The notes under the pieces: generated by a model
What the model was told of the DNA's origin: nothing
What the model saw: the letters and a program-made list of their open reading frames with translations, nothing else
Databases searched by the model: none
Program-made: the position numbers and the translations under genes
In this document: piece after piece, positions 42,670 to 51,764 of the stretch
Layout of the letters: each line of letters opens with the position of its first letter
Numbering within the stretch: position 1 is the first letter of the stretch
DNA from: Pantoea rwandensis
GTDB taxonomy: Bacteria; Pseudomonadota; Gammaproteobacteria; Enterobacterales; Enterobacteriaceae
Assembly (NCBI RefSeq): GCF_002095475.1
Contig: NZ_MLFR01000005.1
Location: 124,001 to 188,000, forward strand
DNA length: 64,000 nt
Direction of reading: 5' to 3'

Positions 42670-44581
42670 ATCTTTTTCGTTGTTGCCATAAGAACCACGG
42701 TGCGCCAATAAACGCGGTTAACAATCCTGCAGAAATTGGCCAAGGCCAAGAAATGTTACGTCCCAGCCAGTCGGCCAGCACCATTAATAACCCACCGAGA
42801 AGTGCGGCGGCGCAAAGTTGCTGGCGCAAGGCATGGGCACCCAAACTCCTCGCGCACTGTGGTGCCAACAAACCTATGAAGCTTAGTGGCCCAACCAGCA
42901 GCGTTCCTGCGGCGGTCAATAAGGAAGCAAGCAGTAGGATCAACAAGTTGCTGCGTCGTAAGTTGATACCCATTGACTGAGCTGTCAGTTGGCCCAAGCC
43001 TAACAACATTAACCAGCGCTGCATCAGTAGCGCTAAAGGGCACAGAATGGCGGCGATGCAGAGCGCGCCAATTGCCATTTCTTCATCAATATTGGCCGTA
43101 GAGCCGGTACTCCAGTTTAGTAGCATCAAGGCGCGGGGATCACCACTCAACATCAGGATCATCGTGAGCGAGCTGGCGAGACTGGTAAAGCTTAGACCGA
43201 TCAGGACCATTTTTTCTGGATTGAACTGGCTGCGGGCACCAAACAGAAAGAGCAGCATCATGGCAATGACGCTACCTGCAATCGCGGCTGGCAACAGAGA
43301 GGCTAACGGTTCATGGGTGAGCACTGTCGTCAGAATTATTGCGAGCGCGGCTCCGCTGCTGATGCCCGTTAACTCTGGGCTTGCCATGACATTATTAGTC
43401 AAGCGTTGGATCAACACTCCGGCACAGGCCAGCATCATGCCCGCACAAAGTGCACCGATCACCCTTGGCCAACGCCAGGCTAACAAATGTAATGTCATGG
43501 CGTGTGACGGCTCACGATTGAACCAGAGTGACGCAGGGACTACCAGCAACACCAGCAACAGTAACATGCTCAATTGGAGGGAGGTAAAAGTGGGCTGTGC
43601 GCTGATACCCCTTGGTATTTGCGGTGGACTAACCGCACGTTGGCGTAATAACAGGATGAGTATTAAGGGGGCGCCCAGCAGTGAGGTGACAGCACCTGCT
43701 GGAATATCGCCTGCGGCGGGGGAATAACGTAAAGCGAGTTGATCAACCAATAGCAACAATAGTGCGCCAGCCAGAACGGTGGCTATCAATTGTTGTGAGA
43801 AGCGCCGTAATCCGCAGGCTTTAATGATGGCTGGCGCTGCCAGGCCAATAAAACTGATCATTCCGACTTGGCTGGTGATCATCGCGCTTAGTACTATCGC
43901 CACCCCCAATGCCATGATGCGCAACTGCCGCACTGACATCCCTAACGCATTGGCATGCTGATCGGATAATCCCATTACCGTCAAGGGTCGGCGTAGCAGT
44001 AGAGCAGCGAGCAGCGCGAGAATCAGCGTAATGGAAAGGAGTTCACTACTTCTCCAGCCGCTTTGCGTTAACGTTCCTGCCTGCCAGCTAAACAGATCAC
44101 TTAAATAGTCGTGGTTGAACAGCACCAATAATGTGTTTAGCGAATTGCCGTACAGGCTTATCACCATTCCCACCAGAATGACGCTTAATGGTACAAAACC
44201 TTGTCGCGCGGTGAGTGCGACCAGAATAAAAATAGCGATGGCTGAACCTATTAATGCCAGCAGCGGCAGCCCCATGACCAGCAGGTTTGGCGCGAATACC
44301 AGCGCGGCCGACATGGACAGATTCGCGCCTGCTGCTATCCCTAGTGTGCCTGGCTCAGCCAGCGGGTTCTGTAACACCCGTTGAAACAGCAAACCCGCTA
44401 ATGCCAGACCTGCTCCGCACACCAGGCTGATGACGATGCGTGGCCAAAAGCTTTGCTCCAGCAGCAGTGTGGCGAAAGGTAATGGATAGCGTGTCAGTAG
44501 CGTAGAGTAGTTCCCGGCAGTCACGACTACCGCAGTGATTAAGCAGATGCCCGCGAAGGCGAACGCGGAAATCGGTTTCAT
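42662..44581 (-). CDS. Fused FecCD-type iron-siderophore ABC permease (FhuB-like)
   Basis: A 639-aa permease made of two tandem FecCD domains, as in FhuB (about 660 aa). The first half has VSLVCGAGLALAGLLFQRVL QNPLAEPGTLGIAAGA and the second GALCAGMMLACAGVLIQRLT NNVMASPELTGISSGA; both contain the conserved LAxPxxLGxxxG-type motif and the GxIxFIGLxxP loop that meets the ATPase (GMISFIGLAAPAI, GPLSFIGLLAPQC). It would move ferric hydroxamates or similar across the inner membrane. It overlaps the binding-protein gene by ATGA. No ATPase gene is in the locus. Confidence 0.9.
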   Translation of the reverse strand: MKPISAFAFAGICLITAVVVTAGNYSTLLTRYPLPFATLLLEQSFWPRIVISLVCGAGLALAGLLFQRVLQNPLAEPGTLGIAAGANLSMSAALVFAPNLLVMGLPLLALIGSAIAIFILVALTARQGFVPLSVILVGMVISLYGNSLNTLLVLFNHDYLSDLFSWQAGTLTQSGWRSSELLSITLILALLAALLLRRPLTVMGLSDQHANALGMSVRQLRIMALGVAIVLSAMITSQVGMISFIGLAAPAIIKACGLRRFSQQLIATVLAGALLLLLVDQLALRYSPAAGDIPAGAVTSLLGAPLILILLLRQRAVSPPQIPRGISAQPTFTSLQLSMLLLLVLLVVPASLWFNREPSHAMTLHLLAWRWPRVIGALCAGMMLACAGVLIQRLTNNVMASPELTGISSGAALAIILTTVLTHEPLASLLPAAIAGSVIAMMLLFLFGARSQFNPEKMVLIGLSFTSLASSLTMILMLSGDPRALMLLNWSTGSTANIDEEMAIGALCIAAILCPLALLMQRWLMLLGLGQLTAQSMGINLRRSNLLILLLASLLTAAGTLLVGPLSFIGLLAPQCARSLGAHALRQQLCAAALLGGLLMVLADWLGRNISWPWPISAGLLTAFIGAPWFLWQQRKRSN

Positions 44582-45462
44582 GGTGTCGCTTCCAGCGCAG
44601 CGGTGAGTTCAGCTGCTAATCCGAGGGCGGTTGCCTGGCCGCCGAAAGGGAAAAAGTGTTCGAGTCGCGTCACTCTCCCTGCTGCAATGATCGGCAAGTG
44701 TCGCCATAAGCCGTTGGGTTGCCGCGTTCGCATGAGTCGCGTCATGGCAGTGGGCAATTCGGTGTAAAACAGCCAGTCGCAGGAGAGATCGGCCAGTTCC
44801 TCAATACGCACGCGAGCAATGTGCGCAGCATTTACCGATTTTTGCCAGGCATTGTGTAACCCAAGCTGATGGATGACGCTATCGGCCAGACTCCCTTTGC
44901 CGTAAATCGTGGCGTATTTGCCATCCTGGTCCAGCAACATGACGAGCACGCGTAACGTTGAATGATGCGTCAATCGCAGGCGAAAAAGCCCCATCTCCAC
45001 CTGCGCTTGCTGCAACCAGCGCATAGCATTAGACGCAACATCCAGGCGTGTTCCGGTCTGTGTTGTCCAATCGGAGAGCGCTTGCCAAAGGTCACCGGAT
45101 GTGGCGTAAACAGAAAAGATTTCAACGGGAGCTATCCTGTTCATCTTAGCCATGACTGTCGGCGATAAGCTGTCGCTGATGATCAACGATGGGCGCAGTG
45201 CATCAAGCACTTCCATGTTGGGCTCCCAGAAGGGCCCAATATCTTGCACGTTCTCGGGTAAAACGGGATGTGGAATTCGGCGGCGGAAATAGCGGCTATC
45301 GGAAATCGCCAATGGGATAACCCCCAGGCAAAGCAGCGTTTCCGCTGCTGCCCAGTTGATCGCCACGATACGGTGGCGATCGGGATGTGACGTCGTAGCG
45401 CGAGCCGCAAAAGGCAGCATGACCAGCATTTTCAGGCAGGCACGACGGCTGAAGTGATCCAT
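44578..45462 (-). CDS. Iron-siderophore substrate-binding protein (FhuD-like)
   Basis: A 294-aa periplasmic binding protein of the TroA/FhuD class. ATG 45462 overlaps the receptor stop (TGATG) and gives a Tat-like signal, FSRRACLKMLVMLPFAARAT. The mature part has RIVAINWAAAETLLCLGVIP, ENVQDIGPFWEPNMEVLDAL RPSLIISD and LADSVIHQLGLHNAWQ, all usual in FhuD relatives. It carries the siderophore from the receptor to the FhuB-type permease. Confidence 0.9.
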   Translation of the reverse strand: MDHFSRRACLKMLVMLPFAARATTSHPDRHRIVAINWAAAETLLCLGVIPLAISDSRYFRRRIPHPVLPENVQDIGPFWEPNMEVLDALRPSLIISDSLSPTVMAKMNRIAPVEIFSVYATSGDLWQALSDWTTQTGTRLDVASNAMRWLQQAQVEMGLFRLRLTHHSTLRVLVMLLDQDGKYATIYGKGSLADSVIHQLGLHNAWQKSVNAAHIARVRIEELADLSCDWLFYTELPTAMTRLMRTRQPNGLWRHLPIIAAGRVTRLEHFFPFGGQATALGLAAELTAALEATP

Positions 45463-47810
45463 CAGAAGTTGAGCTTCAACGAACCAATGAAGGTGCGCTC
45501 CTGCCCTGGGTAGCAACTGGTGTCACCATCACAGGTTCCCACATAATGATGATCCAGCAGGTTCTGTACGTTGAACCCCACCTGGACCGTCTTATTCACC
45601 TGATATTTCACACCTGCATCCACCAGCGCGAAATTTTTAACCGGGATAGTATTGGCGTTATCTCCGAACATGCTACCGATATAGCGAACGCCAGTACTGA
45701 GCAACAGCCCATCCAGTACGCCTTGATGGAAACCATAATTCACCCAAGCAGACGCCATGTTTTTCGGCACATTGGCCTGCTGTTTGCCTTGATCACCATT
45801 GTTACTTTTGGTGATTTCGGCATTGGTGTAGGTGTAGGAGGCCAGAACGTCGAGATTAGTGGTCAGTTGTGCCTGTGTTTCCCACTCAATCCCGCGTGAA
45901 CGCACTTCGCCTGAAGCGACCTGGTAACCAGTGGCTAAACCGTTAACGATCTCATTGGTCAGGACATTGGATTTGGTGATGTCAAAGGCGGCCAAGGTCA
46001 TCAGCAAGTTACTGTCAGGCTGATATTTCACCCCAACTTCATACTGATGTGCCTTGCTGGGATCGAAGGTGCGATTCTGACTATCCGTTCCACTGTTTGG
46101 CACAAAGGATTCGGCATAGCTGATATAGGGTGCCAGCCCGTTACCGACCAGCCAGGTTAAACCAGCGCGGCCGGTCCAGGCATCTTTATCCACCCATGAG
46201 GTACTGCCGCTTAGGTTGTTTTGCGTGCGCATGCTGATATCGTCATGGCGACCGCCCAAGGTTAATAGCCACTGATCGCTGAGGTGGATCTGATCTTGCA
46301 AATACACACCCAACTGCGCAGTGGTCTGGTCGTTGTTGTTGACTGCGGTAGTGGGGTCAGAAATATCCAAACCATATATTGGATTGGTGATGCTGAGAGC
46401 GGGAGCAACAGCACTAAAGCGTTTCGCGTTTGCATCCAACCAGCTGTAATCGATACCGGCCAGCAGCGTATGTGCCACCTGTGCAGTGTTGAAATCCATC
46501 TGCATCTGGTTATCGATATTGAAAGCTTTCATGTGCTCGTCAAATCGAATCGCGTTGCGTGAAACGCTCTCCGTCGTGAAGTCCGGATCGCCTGGCAGCA
46601 GGTTGTTCAGGATGGTATCCGTTTGGCCATAACGTAGGTTCTGACGGAACTTGATACTCTCCGAAAGTTGTTGGCTAAATTCGTAGCCCACACTGTACTG
46701 CTCCTGACGAAAATGGTTGTAACTGTAATCGCCCAGCAGCGTGTCAGTGGTTTTGTTGCCTGGATTGGTTAGCACGGCGACGGTTCCGCCAGAAGTATCA
46801 CGCAGGTAATCGGCACGAAGTGTCAGGCTGGTATCTGCCGATGGCAGCCAGGTCAGCGTTGGCGCGAGATAAAGTCGATTATCTTCGACATGCGGCCCAT
46901 TGCGATACTGGAATTGTGTATCGCTGTCACGGGCCAGACCCACAACCCGGTATAGCCACTGGCCGTCTTCATCCAGCTTATCGCTGATATCAAACTGCGC
47001 CTGACGGCGGTTGAAATTACCCAGCTGCAATTCCACTTCATGCACACCGCGCGCGTCGGGCATTTTGCTGACACGGTTAACAATGCCACCCGCATCGCCA
47101 AGACCAAAAAGTGTGGAGGATGGACCGCGCACGATATCGATACGTTCGAGCGCGTAAGGCTCGGTACGGAAGTAGCTATAGCTGTTGTTTAACTGGCGCA
47201 GCCCATCACGGTAATCATTCGTGGTCAGTGCGTTGAATCCACGAATGTAAATCCAGTCATAACCTTTTGGATCAACACCATAAGTTTCTGTTTTCACACC
47301 AGGGACATAGCGCAAAGCTTCAGTCACACTCTGAACATTCTGGCGGTCCAGTTGTTGGCGTGTGATGACGGATACTGACTGCGGTACTTCAAGAAGCGGT
47401 GTGTCAGTTTTTGTGGCGCTATTGGTTTGTTCAGGTACTGCGGATGAGGCATTGAGTTTTTGAGTTACAGTCAGCGTGTCTTCACCCACATCAGAAGGCT
47501 TTACTGAGACAGTATCCCCATTCTGTGTCCATGCTAACCCGCTACCAGCCAACAGCTGATCGAGCGCACTTTGCAACGTCATTGACCCTTGCACGGCAGG
47601 GGCTGTTTTGTTAGCTAAAGATGCAGGTGCAGCAATCAGCTGAACGTTGGCCTGCCTGGCTAACTGATTAAGTGATGCCGCCAGTGGCTGTGAGGGCAAT
47701 GCCAGCACCATTGACGTCGCTGCGTAAACGCTTGATACCGGTAGAGCGGCCACCAGCACCACCGCGAGACGCGGCGTACTAAGCGTGCGAAAAACAGAAT
47801 AAACAGCCAT
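45462..47810 (-). CDS. TonB-dependent siderophore receptor with N-terminal STN signalling domain
   Basis: A 782-aa outer-membrane receptor. The signal peptide (RLAVVLVAALPVSSVYAATS) is followed by a secretin/TonB short N-terminal domain at about residues 35-105 (LASLNQLARQANVQLIAAPA, TLQSALDQLLAGSGLAWTQN), which talks to the FecR protein. A plug (PLLEVPQSVSVITRQQLDRQ, DIVRGPSSTLFGLGDAGGIV NRVSK) and a 22-strand barrel ending in a C-terminal aromatic (RTFIGSLKLNF) follow. This architecture belongs to transcriptional-signalling receptors such as FecA, FpvA and FoxA. A Fur-like box lies upstream. Hydroxamate ligand is suggested by the FhuB/FhuD-like partners. Confidence 0.92.
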   Translation of the reverse strand: MAVYSVFRTLSTPRLAVVLVAALPVSSVYAATSMVLALPSQPLAASLNQLARQANVQLIAAPASLANKTAPAVQGSMTLQSALDQLLAGSGLAWTQNGDTVSVKPSDVGEDTLTVTQKLNASSAVPEQTNSATKTDTPLLEVPQSVSVITRQQLDRQNVQSVTEALRYVPGVKTETYGVDPKGYDWIYIRGFNALTTNDYRDGLRQLNNSYSYFRTEPYALERIDIVRGPSSTLFGLGDAGGIVNRVSKMPDARGVHEVELQLGNFNRRQAQFDISDKLDEDGQWLYRVVGLARDSDTQFQYRNGPHVEDNRLYLAPTLTWLPSADTSLTLRADYLRDTSGGTVAVLTNPGNKTTDTLLGDYSYNHFRQEQYSVGYEFSQQLSESIKFRQNLRYGQTDTILNNLLPGDPDFTTESVSRNAIRFDEHMKAFNIDNQMQMDFNTAQVAHTLLAGIDYSWLDANAKRFSAVAPALSITNPIYGLDISDPTTAVNNNDQTTAQLGVYLQDQIHLSDQWLLTLGGRHDDISMRTQNNLSGSTSWVDKDAWTGRAGLTWLVGNGLAPYISYAESFVPNSGTDSQNRTFDPSKAHQYEVGVKYQPDSNLLMTLAAFDITKSNVLTNEIVNGLATGYQVASGEVRSRGIEWETQAQLTTNLDVLASYTYTNAEITKSNNGDQGKQQANVPKNMASAWVNYGFHQGVLDGLLLSTGVRYIGSMFGDNANTIPVKNFALVDAGVKYQVNKTVQVGFNVQNLLDHHYVGTCDGDTSCYPGQERTFIGSLKLNF

Positions 47811-47830
47811 TTATAATCCCCAGAGTTAAG

Positions 47831-47849
47831 ATGAATAATAATCATTCTC
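47831..47849 (-). promoter_or_regulatory. Fur-box-like site upstream of the TonB receptor gene
   Basis: ATGAATAATAATCATTCTC matches the 19-bp consensus GATAATGATAATCATTATC in 14 positions. It lies 21 bases upstream of the receptor start in the 79-base gap after fecR. Confidence 0.65.
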
Positions 47850-47889
47850 TTCTGAAGACGACGCGCGGGCTAAAACCCTGACGTCGATT

Positions 47890-48927
47890 TTAATTATTTT
47901 TATTCTCAGCAGCGCCTGATGTTATAACTTTTTGATTTTTAATTACTTTTATTTTCACTGGTAATACACGTGGTAGTGCGCTGGCAAAGCTATCGACTCG
48001 TTCAGTATCAAAACTCCCACTCACCCGCAGGGCAGCGACGCTCGGTGAATGGAGTCTTAAGGAGACATCGCGATAGCGAGCAAATTCTGCCAGCGCCATA
48101 TCCAACCGCGTGTTATCCAGCACGATTCTATCCTCGCGCCACGCTGCGATGCTTTCGGAAGGTAAAGTAGAGAGTGAAACCAGGCGTCCTTGTGCATCGC
48201 TTAATGAGCGTTGGGAAGCGTGCAGTACGCTGATATGACGTTGAGCCTGCGGCAAATGTAGATGCTGCATGGCCCGCCACCAGCGATTTTCCCAGCCTCC
48301 ACGTGGGCCAACACGTACAGCACCCGAACTGACGGCGACCTCACTGCCTTCTCCACTCATGGTATGGGGTAGATAGCGTACGCTAAATTCGGTACCCACC
48401 ACTGTCACACGCGTTGGCCCGCTCAACACCAAAAATGGCTGGTTCGGGTTATGCGCTATCTGAAAGAAAGCTTGTCCTTGTGGCATGTCCACTTCTCTAC
48501 GGTGGGCAAAATAACGGACATGCAACGCTGTGCCCGCATCCAGTGTGAGCGTGCTGCCGTCAGGAAGCTGAACGGTGCGGATTTCGCCGCGTCCGGTATG
48601 CCAACTGGCACTGTAAATCGGTGACGCAAGTTCATCACGTAATGGGAAGAAAAGTATCGCGGTCATGAACAGAAACGTGCACGCTGCCATGACAGGCCAC
48701 CACAATCGGCGGCGTGGTGTAACCGGTCGAAGGTCTGCAACTGCACTGGCAGGGATGGCTGCTGTCTCTTGCCACAGGCCGCCGAGATCTTCAAATTCGG
48801 CCTGGTGGGCGGGCACTTGCAACCAGCGTTCAAACTCTGCTTGTTCCGATCGCGTCATGCCTTCCTCCTGACGGAGTAGCCAATGGATCGCCTGCTCGGC
48901 AACCGTCTGGTTGTCATTTCGCATCAT
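47890..48927 (-). CDS. FecR-family anti-sigma/sigma-regulator protein
   Basis: A 345-aa inner-membrane regulator. The N-terminal cytoplasmic part (EQAIHWLLRQEEGMTRSEQA EFERWLQVPAHQAEF) is the DUF4880/FecR N-terminal domain that holds the sigma factor; one membrane segment follows (LWWPVMAACTFLFMTAILFF, about 73-92); the periplasmic part contains the FecR domain (GEIRTVQLPDGSTLTLDAGTAL, RVTVVGTEFSVR) and a C-terminal STN-like region (DMALAEFARYRDVSLRLHS). It relays the receptor signal to the sigma factor. It overlaps the sigma gene by ATGA. Confidence 0.92.
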   Translation of the reverse strand: MMRNDNQTVAEQAIHWLLRQEEGMTRSEQAEFERWLQVPAHQAEFEDLGGLWQETAAIPASAVADLRPVTPRRRLWWPVMAACTFLFMTAILFFPLRDELASPIYSASWHTGRGEIRTVQLPDGSTLTLDAGTALHVRYFAHRREVDMPQGQAFFQIAHNPNQPFLVLSGPTRVTVVGTEFSVRYLPHTMSGEGSEVAVSSGAVRVGPRGGWENRWWRAMQHLHLPQAQRHISVLHASQRSLSDAQGRLVSLSTLPSESIAAWREDRIVLDNTRLDMALAEFARYRDVSLRLHSPSVAALRVSGSFDTERVDSFASALPRVLPVKIKVIKNQKVITSGAAENKNN

Positions 48928-49451
48928 CGTGACTTCCTTGTTGACTGCTCTTCACGCCAACTGTCGCGGCTCGCACGGCAGGCCAGCATGGCGCGAATGA
49001 TGTGTTTTTCCACCATATTGGTGGATATCCCCATGCTCGCGGCGACCTCACTTTGCGATTGACCGTCAATGCGATGGCGGATAAACGCTTCCCGGCAACG
49101 TGGCGGCAGTGATTCAATGGCGGCAACGATGTGAGTGATATATTGCTGGTTCTCAAGCTGATTATCTGGCTGTTCGTAGCCCGGAGCCAGCAACTCATCG
49201 GTGGTAATGTCTTGCGAGGGTTCATACTGTTTCTGTAGGCGATAACGGTCGACCAAAAGATTTCTGGCGATATGGTAGAGCAAACCGCGATGCGAGGAAA
49301 TCTGTTCCGGGGAAGCCAGGGCGCGGCTGAATGTCTCCTGGGTGAGCTCTTCAGCGAGGTGTTTGTCCCGCAGTTTACCGCTCAGAAATCGGAACAATTC
49401 CGTGTAGTAACGCTCGAACGCTGACAAGGTGGCTTCCCAACACAACCGCAC
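48924..49451 (-). CDS. FecI-family ECF sigma factor
   Basis: A 175-aa extracytoplasmic-function sigma factor. Region 2 includes FERYYTELFRFLSGKLRDKH LAEELTQETFSRAL and GLLYHIARNLLVDRYR; region 4 includes IESLPPRCREAFIRHRIDGQ SQSEVAASMGISTNMVEKHI. Length and motifs match FecI (173 aa). The annotated start is GTG 49451; a TTG at 49445 or 49430 is possible, since no strong ribosome site is visible. A Fur-like box precedes the gene, so iron starvation should switch on the sigma factor, which then drives the receptor operon once the siderophore binds. Confidence 0.92.
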   Translation of the reverse strand: MRLCWEATLSAFERYYTELFRFLSGKLRDKHLAEELTQETFSRALASPEQISSHRGLLYHIARNLLVDRYRLQKQYEPSQDITTDELLAPGYEQPDNQLENQQYITHIVAAIESLPPRCREAFIRHRIDGQSQSEVAASMGISTNMVEKHIIRAMLACRASRDSWREEQSTRKSR

Positions 49452-49491
49452 GTTGTGACGTGCATGAAAGAGTGACAGCCTGTATTTGAAT

Positions 49492-49510
49492 GAAAATCGT
49501 TATCGTTATC
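49492..49510 (-). promoter_or_regulatory. Fur-box-like site upstream of the fecI-type gene
   Basis: GAAAATCGTTATCGTTATC matches the 19-bp Fur consensus in 14 positions and sits 41 bases upstream of the sigma-factor start. Iron-dependent repression is inferred. Confidence 0.7.
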
Positions 49511-49723
49511 AAGATGGGATGAGCGTATTTGTTAAAAAAAGCCTCGCTGGGGTGAATTCGAAACGTTATTTAACCTGGACCTATGACGAAACAGTACACA
49601 ATCCCCTCAACCTCCGCTAAACAACTATAATATTGACTGAATTGCTGCCCGGAATGGGCAGGCAGATCATGCTGGCTGTTTCTCTTGCTGATTATCATCG
49701 GTGCTTTTGCAGAAGGATGCCCC

Positions 49724-50281
49724 ATGCGAAGTATTCTGAAGGTTCTGTCTGTCACCTTATGTCTGTTGGTCTTTCCCGCTGGTGCAACTGGCACATTGAG
49801 TGATGGTTGGGAGTGGCTTAAGCAGGACGTTTCTCAAACCTGGGAACAACCGCAGTATACCGACCTCTATCTTCCCTTCATCAGTTGGCATGCCCGCTTT
49901 GCTTACGACAAAGAGAAAACGGATAACTACAACGAATCGCCATGGGGCGGGGGACTTGGCGTCTCGCGTTATAACGAAGAGGGCGACTGGAGTGCGCTCT
50001 ATGCGATGGCGTTTAAAGACTCCCACAACAAATGGCAGCCAATTATCGGTTATGGCTGGGAGAAGGGTTGGTATCTGGATCAGGCGCGGGATTTCCGCCT
50101 GGGGCTAGGACTGACAGCAGGCGTTACCGCACGCGACGACTTCGCGAATTATGTGCCGCTGCCGATTGTCCTGCCGTTGTTCTCCGCCGGATATAAGCGT
50201 TTAAACGTGCAGTTCACTTACATTCCGGGTTCTTACAATAACGGCAACGTGCTCTTTGCCTGGTTCCGTTATGGTTTCTAA
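49724..50281 (+). CDS. pagP: Lipid A palmitoyltransferase PagP
   Basis: A 185-aa outer-membrane enzyme that moves palmitate from phospholipid to lipid A. ATG 49724 has AAGGA seven bases upstream and gives a signal peptide ([23 protein letters not shown]); an in-frame upstream start has none. The N-terminal amphipathic helix ([12 protein letters not shown]), the first strand with catalytic His ([14 protein letters not shown]), and the Asp-Ser pair in [18 protein letters not shown] are all kept. The barrel ends [11 protein letters not shown]. PagP gives resistance to cationic peptides. The 3' end overlaps the hydrolase gene by 11 bases. Confidence 0.95.
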   Translation: MRSILKVLSVTLCLLVFPAGATGTLSDGWEWLKQDVSQTWEQPQYTDLYLPFISWHARFAYDKEKTDNYNESPWGGGLGVSRYNEEGDWSALYAMAFKDSHNKWQPIIGYGWEKGWYLDQARDFRLGLGLTAGVTARDDFANYVPLPIVLPLFSAGYKRLNVQFTYIPGSYNNGNVLFAWFRYGF

Positions 50282-51764
50282 CACCCTGATTAAGGTGGTT
50301 AAGCGCGTCGCTTTGGTATTGCTGACGTTGATAGTGATGTTTTTATTGATACGCGGTTATCAGTCCGAACAAGGCCCCGCGTTGCATCGCTGGCATACCT
50401 GGTCTGCTGATGAAATGACGGCAGATCAGATCGATCATGCCAGTTTTGCTGATTACCTTGCTCGGGAAGATGCCATTTTCCGCGAAATGAAAACCGAGGT
50501 GAGCGATAAGCTCAGCGATGAGGAGAAAACCTCGCTCAACCGTTTTTATGCGCAAAGCCAGGTTTATCCCGCTAATTTCCAGACCAACTGGAACCGTTCT
50601 TTTGTCCTTAAACCCACCGGCACGGTGAAAGGTGCTGTGGTGCTGCTGCACGGGTTAACCGACTCGCCTTATAGCGTGCGCTATCTGGCGCAGGCTTATC
50701 AACAACAAGGCTTTGTTGCGGTGGTGCCAAGGCTGCCGGGACACGGTACTGCCCCTGGCTCGCTGACCAAAGTGGACTGGAAAAGCTGGCTGGCGGTGAC
50801 GAGATTAGCGGTGCGCGAAGCCACGCGGCTGGCGGGCACGCAGGTTCCTTTGCATCTGGTGGGTTACTCGAATGGCGGCGCGTTAGCGATGAAATATGCG
50901 CTGGATAGCCAGCAAGATAATGCGCTGCGTAAACCGCAACAGCTTGTGCTGCTGTCACCGATGATTGGCGTCACGGCGTATGCGCGTTTTGCTGGATTAG
51001 CCGGTTGGCCGGCGATTTTCCCGGTCTTTGCGAAAGCCGCCTGGCTAAATATCGTGCCAGAGTACAACCCGTTTAAATACAACTCCTTCCCAGTGCGTGC
51101 AGCGCGCCAGTCATGGCTGTTAACCCAGGCATTACAGGATCAAATTGTGCAACTCTCGCGCCGGGGTGAATTAAGCCATTTACCTCCCGTACTGACATTC
51201 CAGTCGGTGCTGGATTCCACCGTTAGCACGCGTGCGGTGGTGAACGCGCTTTATCAATATCTGCCGGACAACAGCAGCCAGTTAGTGATTTTCGATATAA
51301 ACCAAGCAGCAAACCTGCGAGCGTTGTTCCGACCCGCACTCTATTCAGCGGTGAATACCTTACTGCCCGCGGCTCCGCGCCACTATGCCACCACGGTGAT
51401 TACCAACGCCTCCGCCACCACCTATGACACCGTCGCGCGAACCGTCGCCGCTGATCAAACCCAAGAAGTGGTCAAGCCGCTGCATCAGGCATGGCCGCAG
51501 GACATGTATTCGCTATCGCATGTTGCCGTGCCTTTCCCGCTGACCGACTCCCTGTATGGGCGGGAACCCATAGAGAAGAACCGCTATGGCATCAGCCTCG
51601 GCACCATTTCATTACGCGGTGAGACCTCAAGCCTGACGGTGGGATTGGATACGTTGATGCGCAATACCTCGAACCCATTCTTTGACGACATGATGGCGCA
51701 AATCAACGCCCGTATTGCCTGCAGTCAGCAGACCGATCTGCAACGGTGTCTCAAAGGGTTATGA
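50271..51764 (+). CDS. Alpha/beta hydrolase, membrane-anchored, lipase-like
   Basis: A 497-aa hydrolase. ATG 50271 lies within the last codons of pagP and gives one N-terminal membrane anchor ([21 protein letters not shown]); the active domain should face the periplasm. The oxyanion loop [14 protein letters not shown] and nucleophile elbow GYSNGG (Ser200) are clear, RLPGHG is typical of monoacylglycerol-lipase-like enzymes, and LSHVAVPFP contains a possible catalytic His. The sequence extends far beyond the usual ~300-residue core. Coupling to pagP suggests a job in envelope lipid turnover, for instance handling lysophospholipid left by PagP; this is inference. Confidence 0.8.
   Translation: MVSNTLIKVVKRVALVLLTLIVMFLLIRGYQSEQGPALHRWHTWSADEMTADQIDHASFADYLAREDAIFREMKTEVSDKLSDEEKTSLNRFYAQSQVYPANFQTNWNRSFVLKPTGTVKGAVVLLHGLTDSPYSVRYLAQAYQQQGFVAVVPRLPGHGTAPGSLTKVDWKSWLAVTRLAVREATRLAGTQVPLHLVGYSNGGALAMKYALDSQQDNALRKPQQLVLLSPMIGVTAYARFAGLAGWPAIFPVFAKAAWLNIVPEYNPFKYNSFPVRAARQSWLLTQALQDQIVQLSRRGELSHLPPVLTFQSVLDSTVSTRAVVNALYQYLPDNSSQLVIFDINQAANLRALFRPALYSAVNTLLPAAPRHYATTVITNASATTYDTVARTVAADQTQEVVKPLHQAWPQDMYSLSHVAVPFPLTDSLYGREPIEKNRYGISLGTISLRGETSSLTVGLDTLMRNTSNPFFDDMMAQINARIACSQQTDLQRCLKGL

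Noticed and set aside
42753..43727. Antisense frames over the FhuB-like permease gene
   Set aside because: They oppose a complete two-domain permease, and their Ala/Ser/Thr/Ile-rich composition is a by-product of hydrophobic codons on the other strand.
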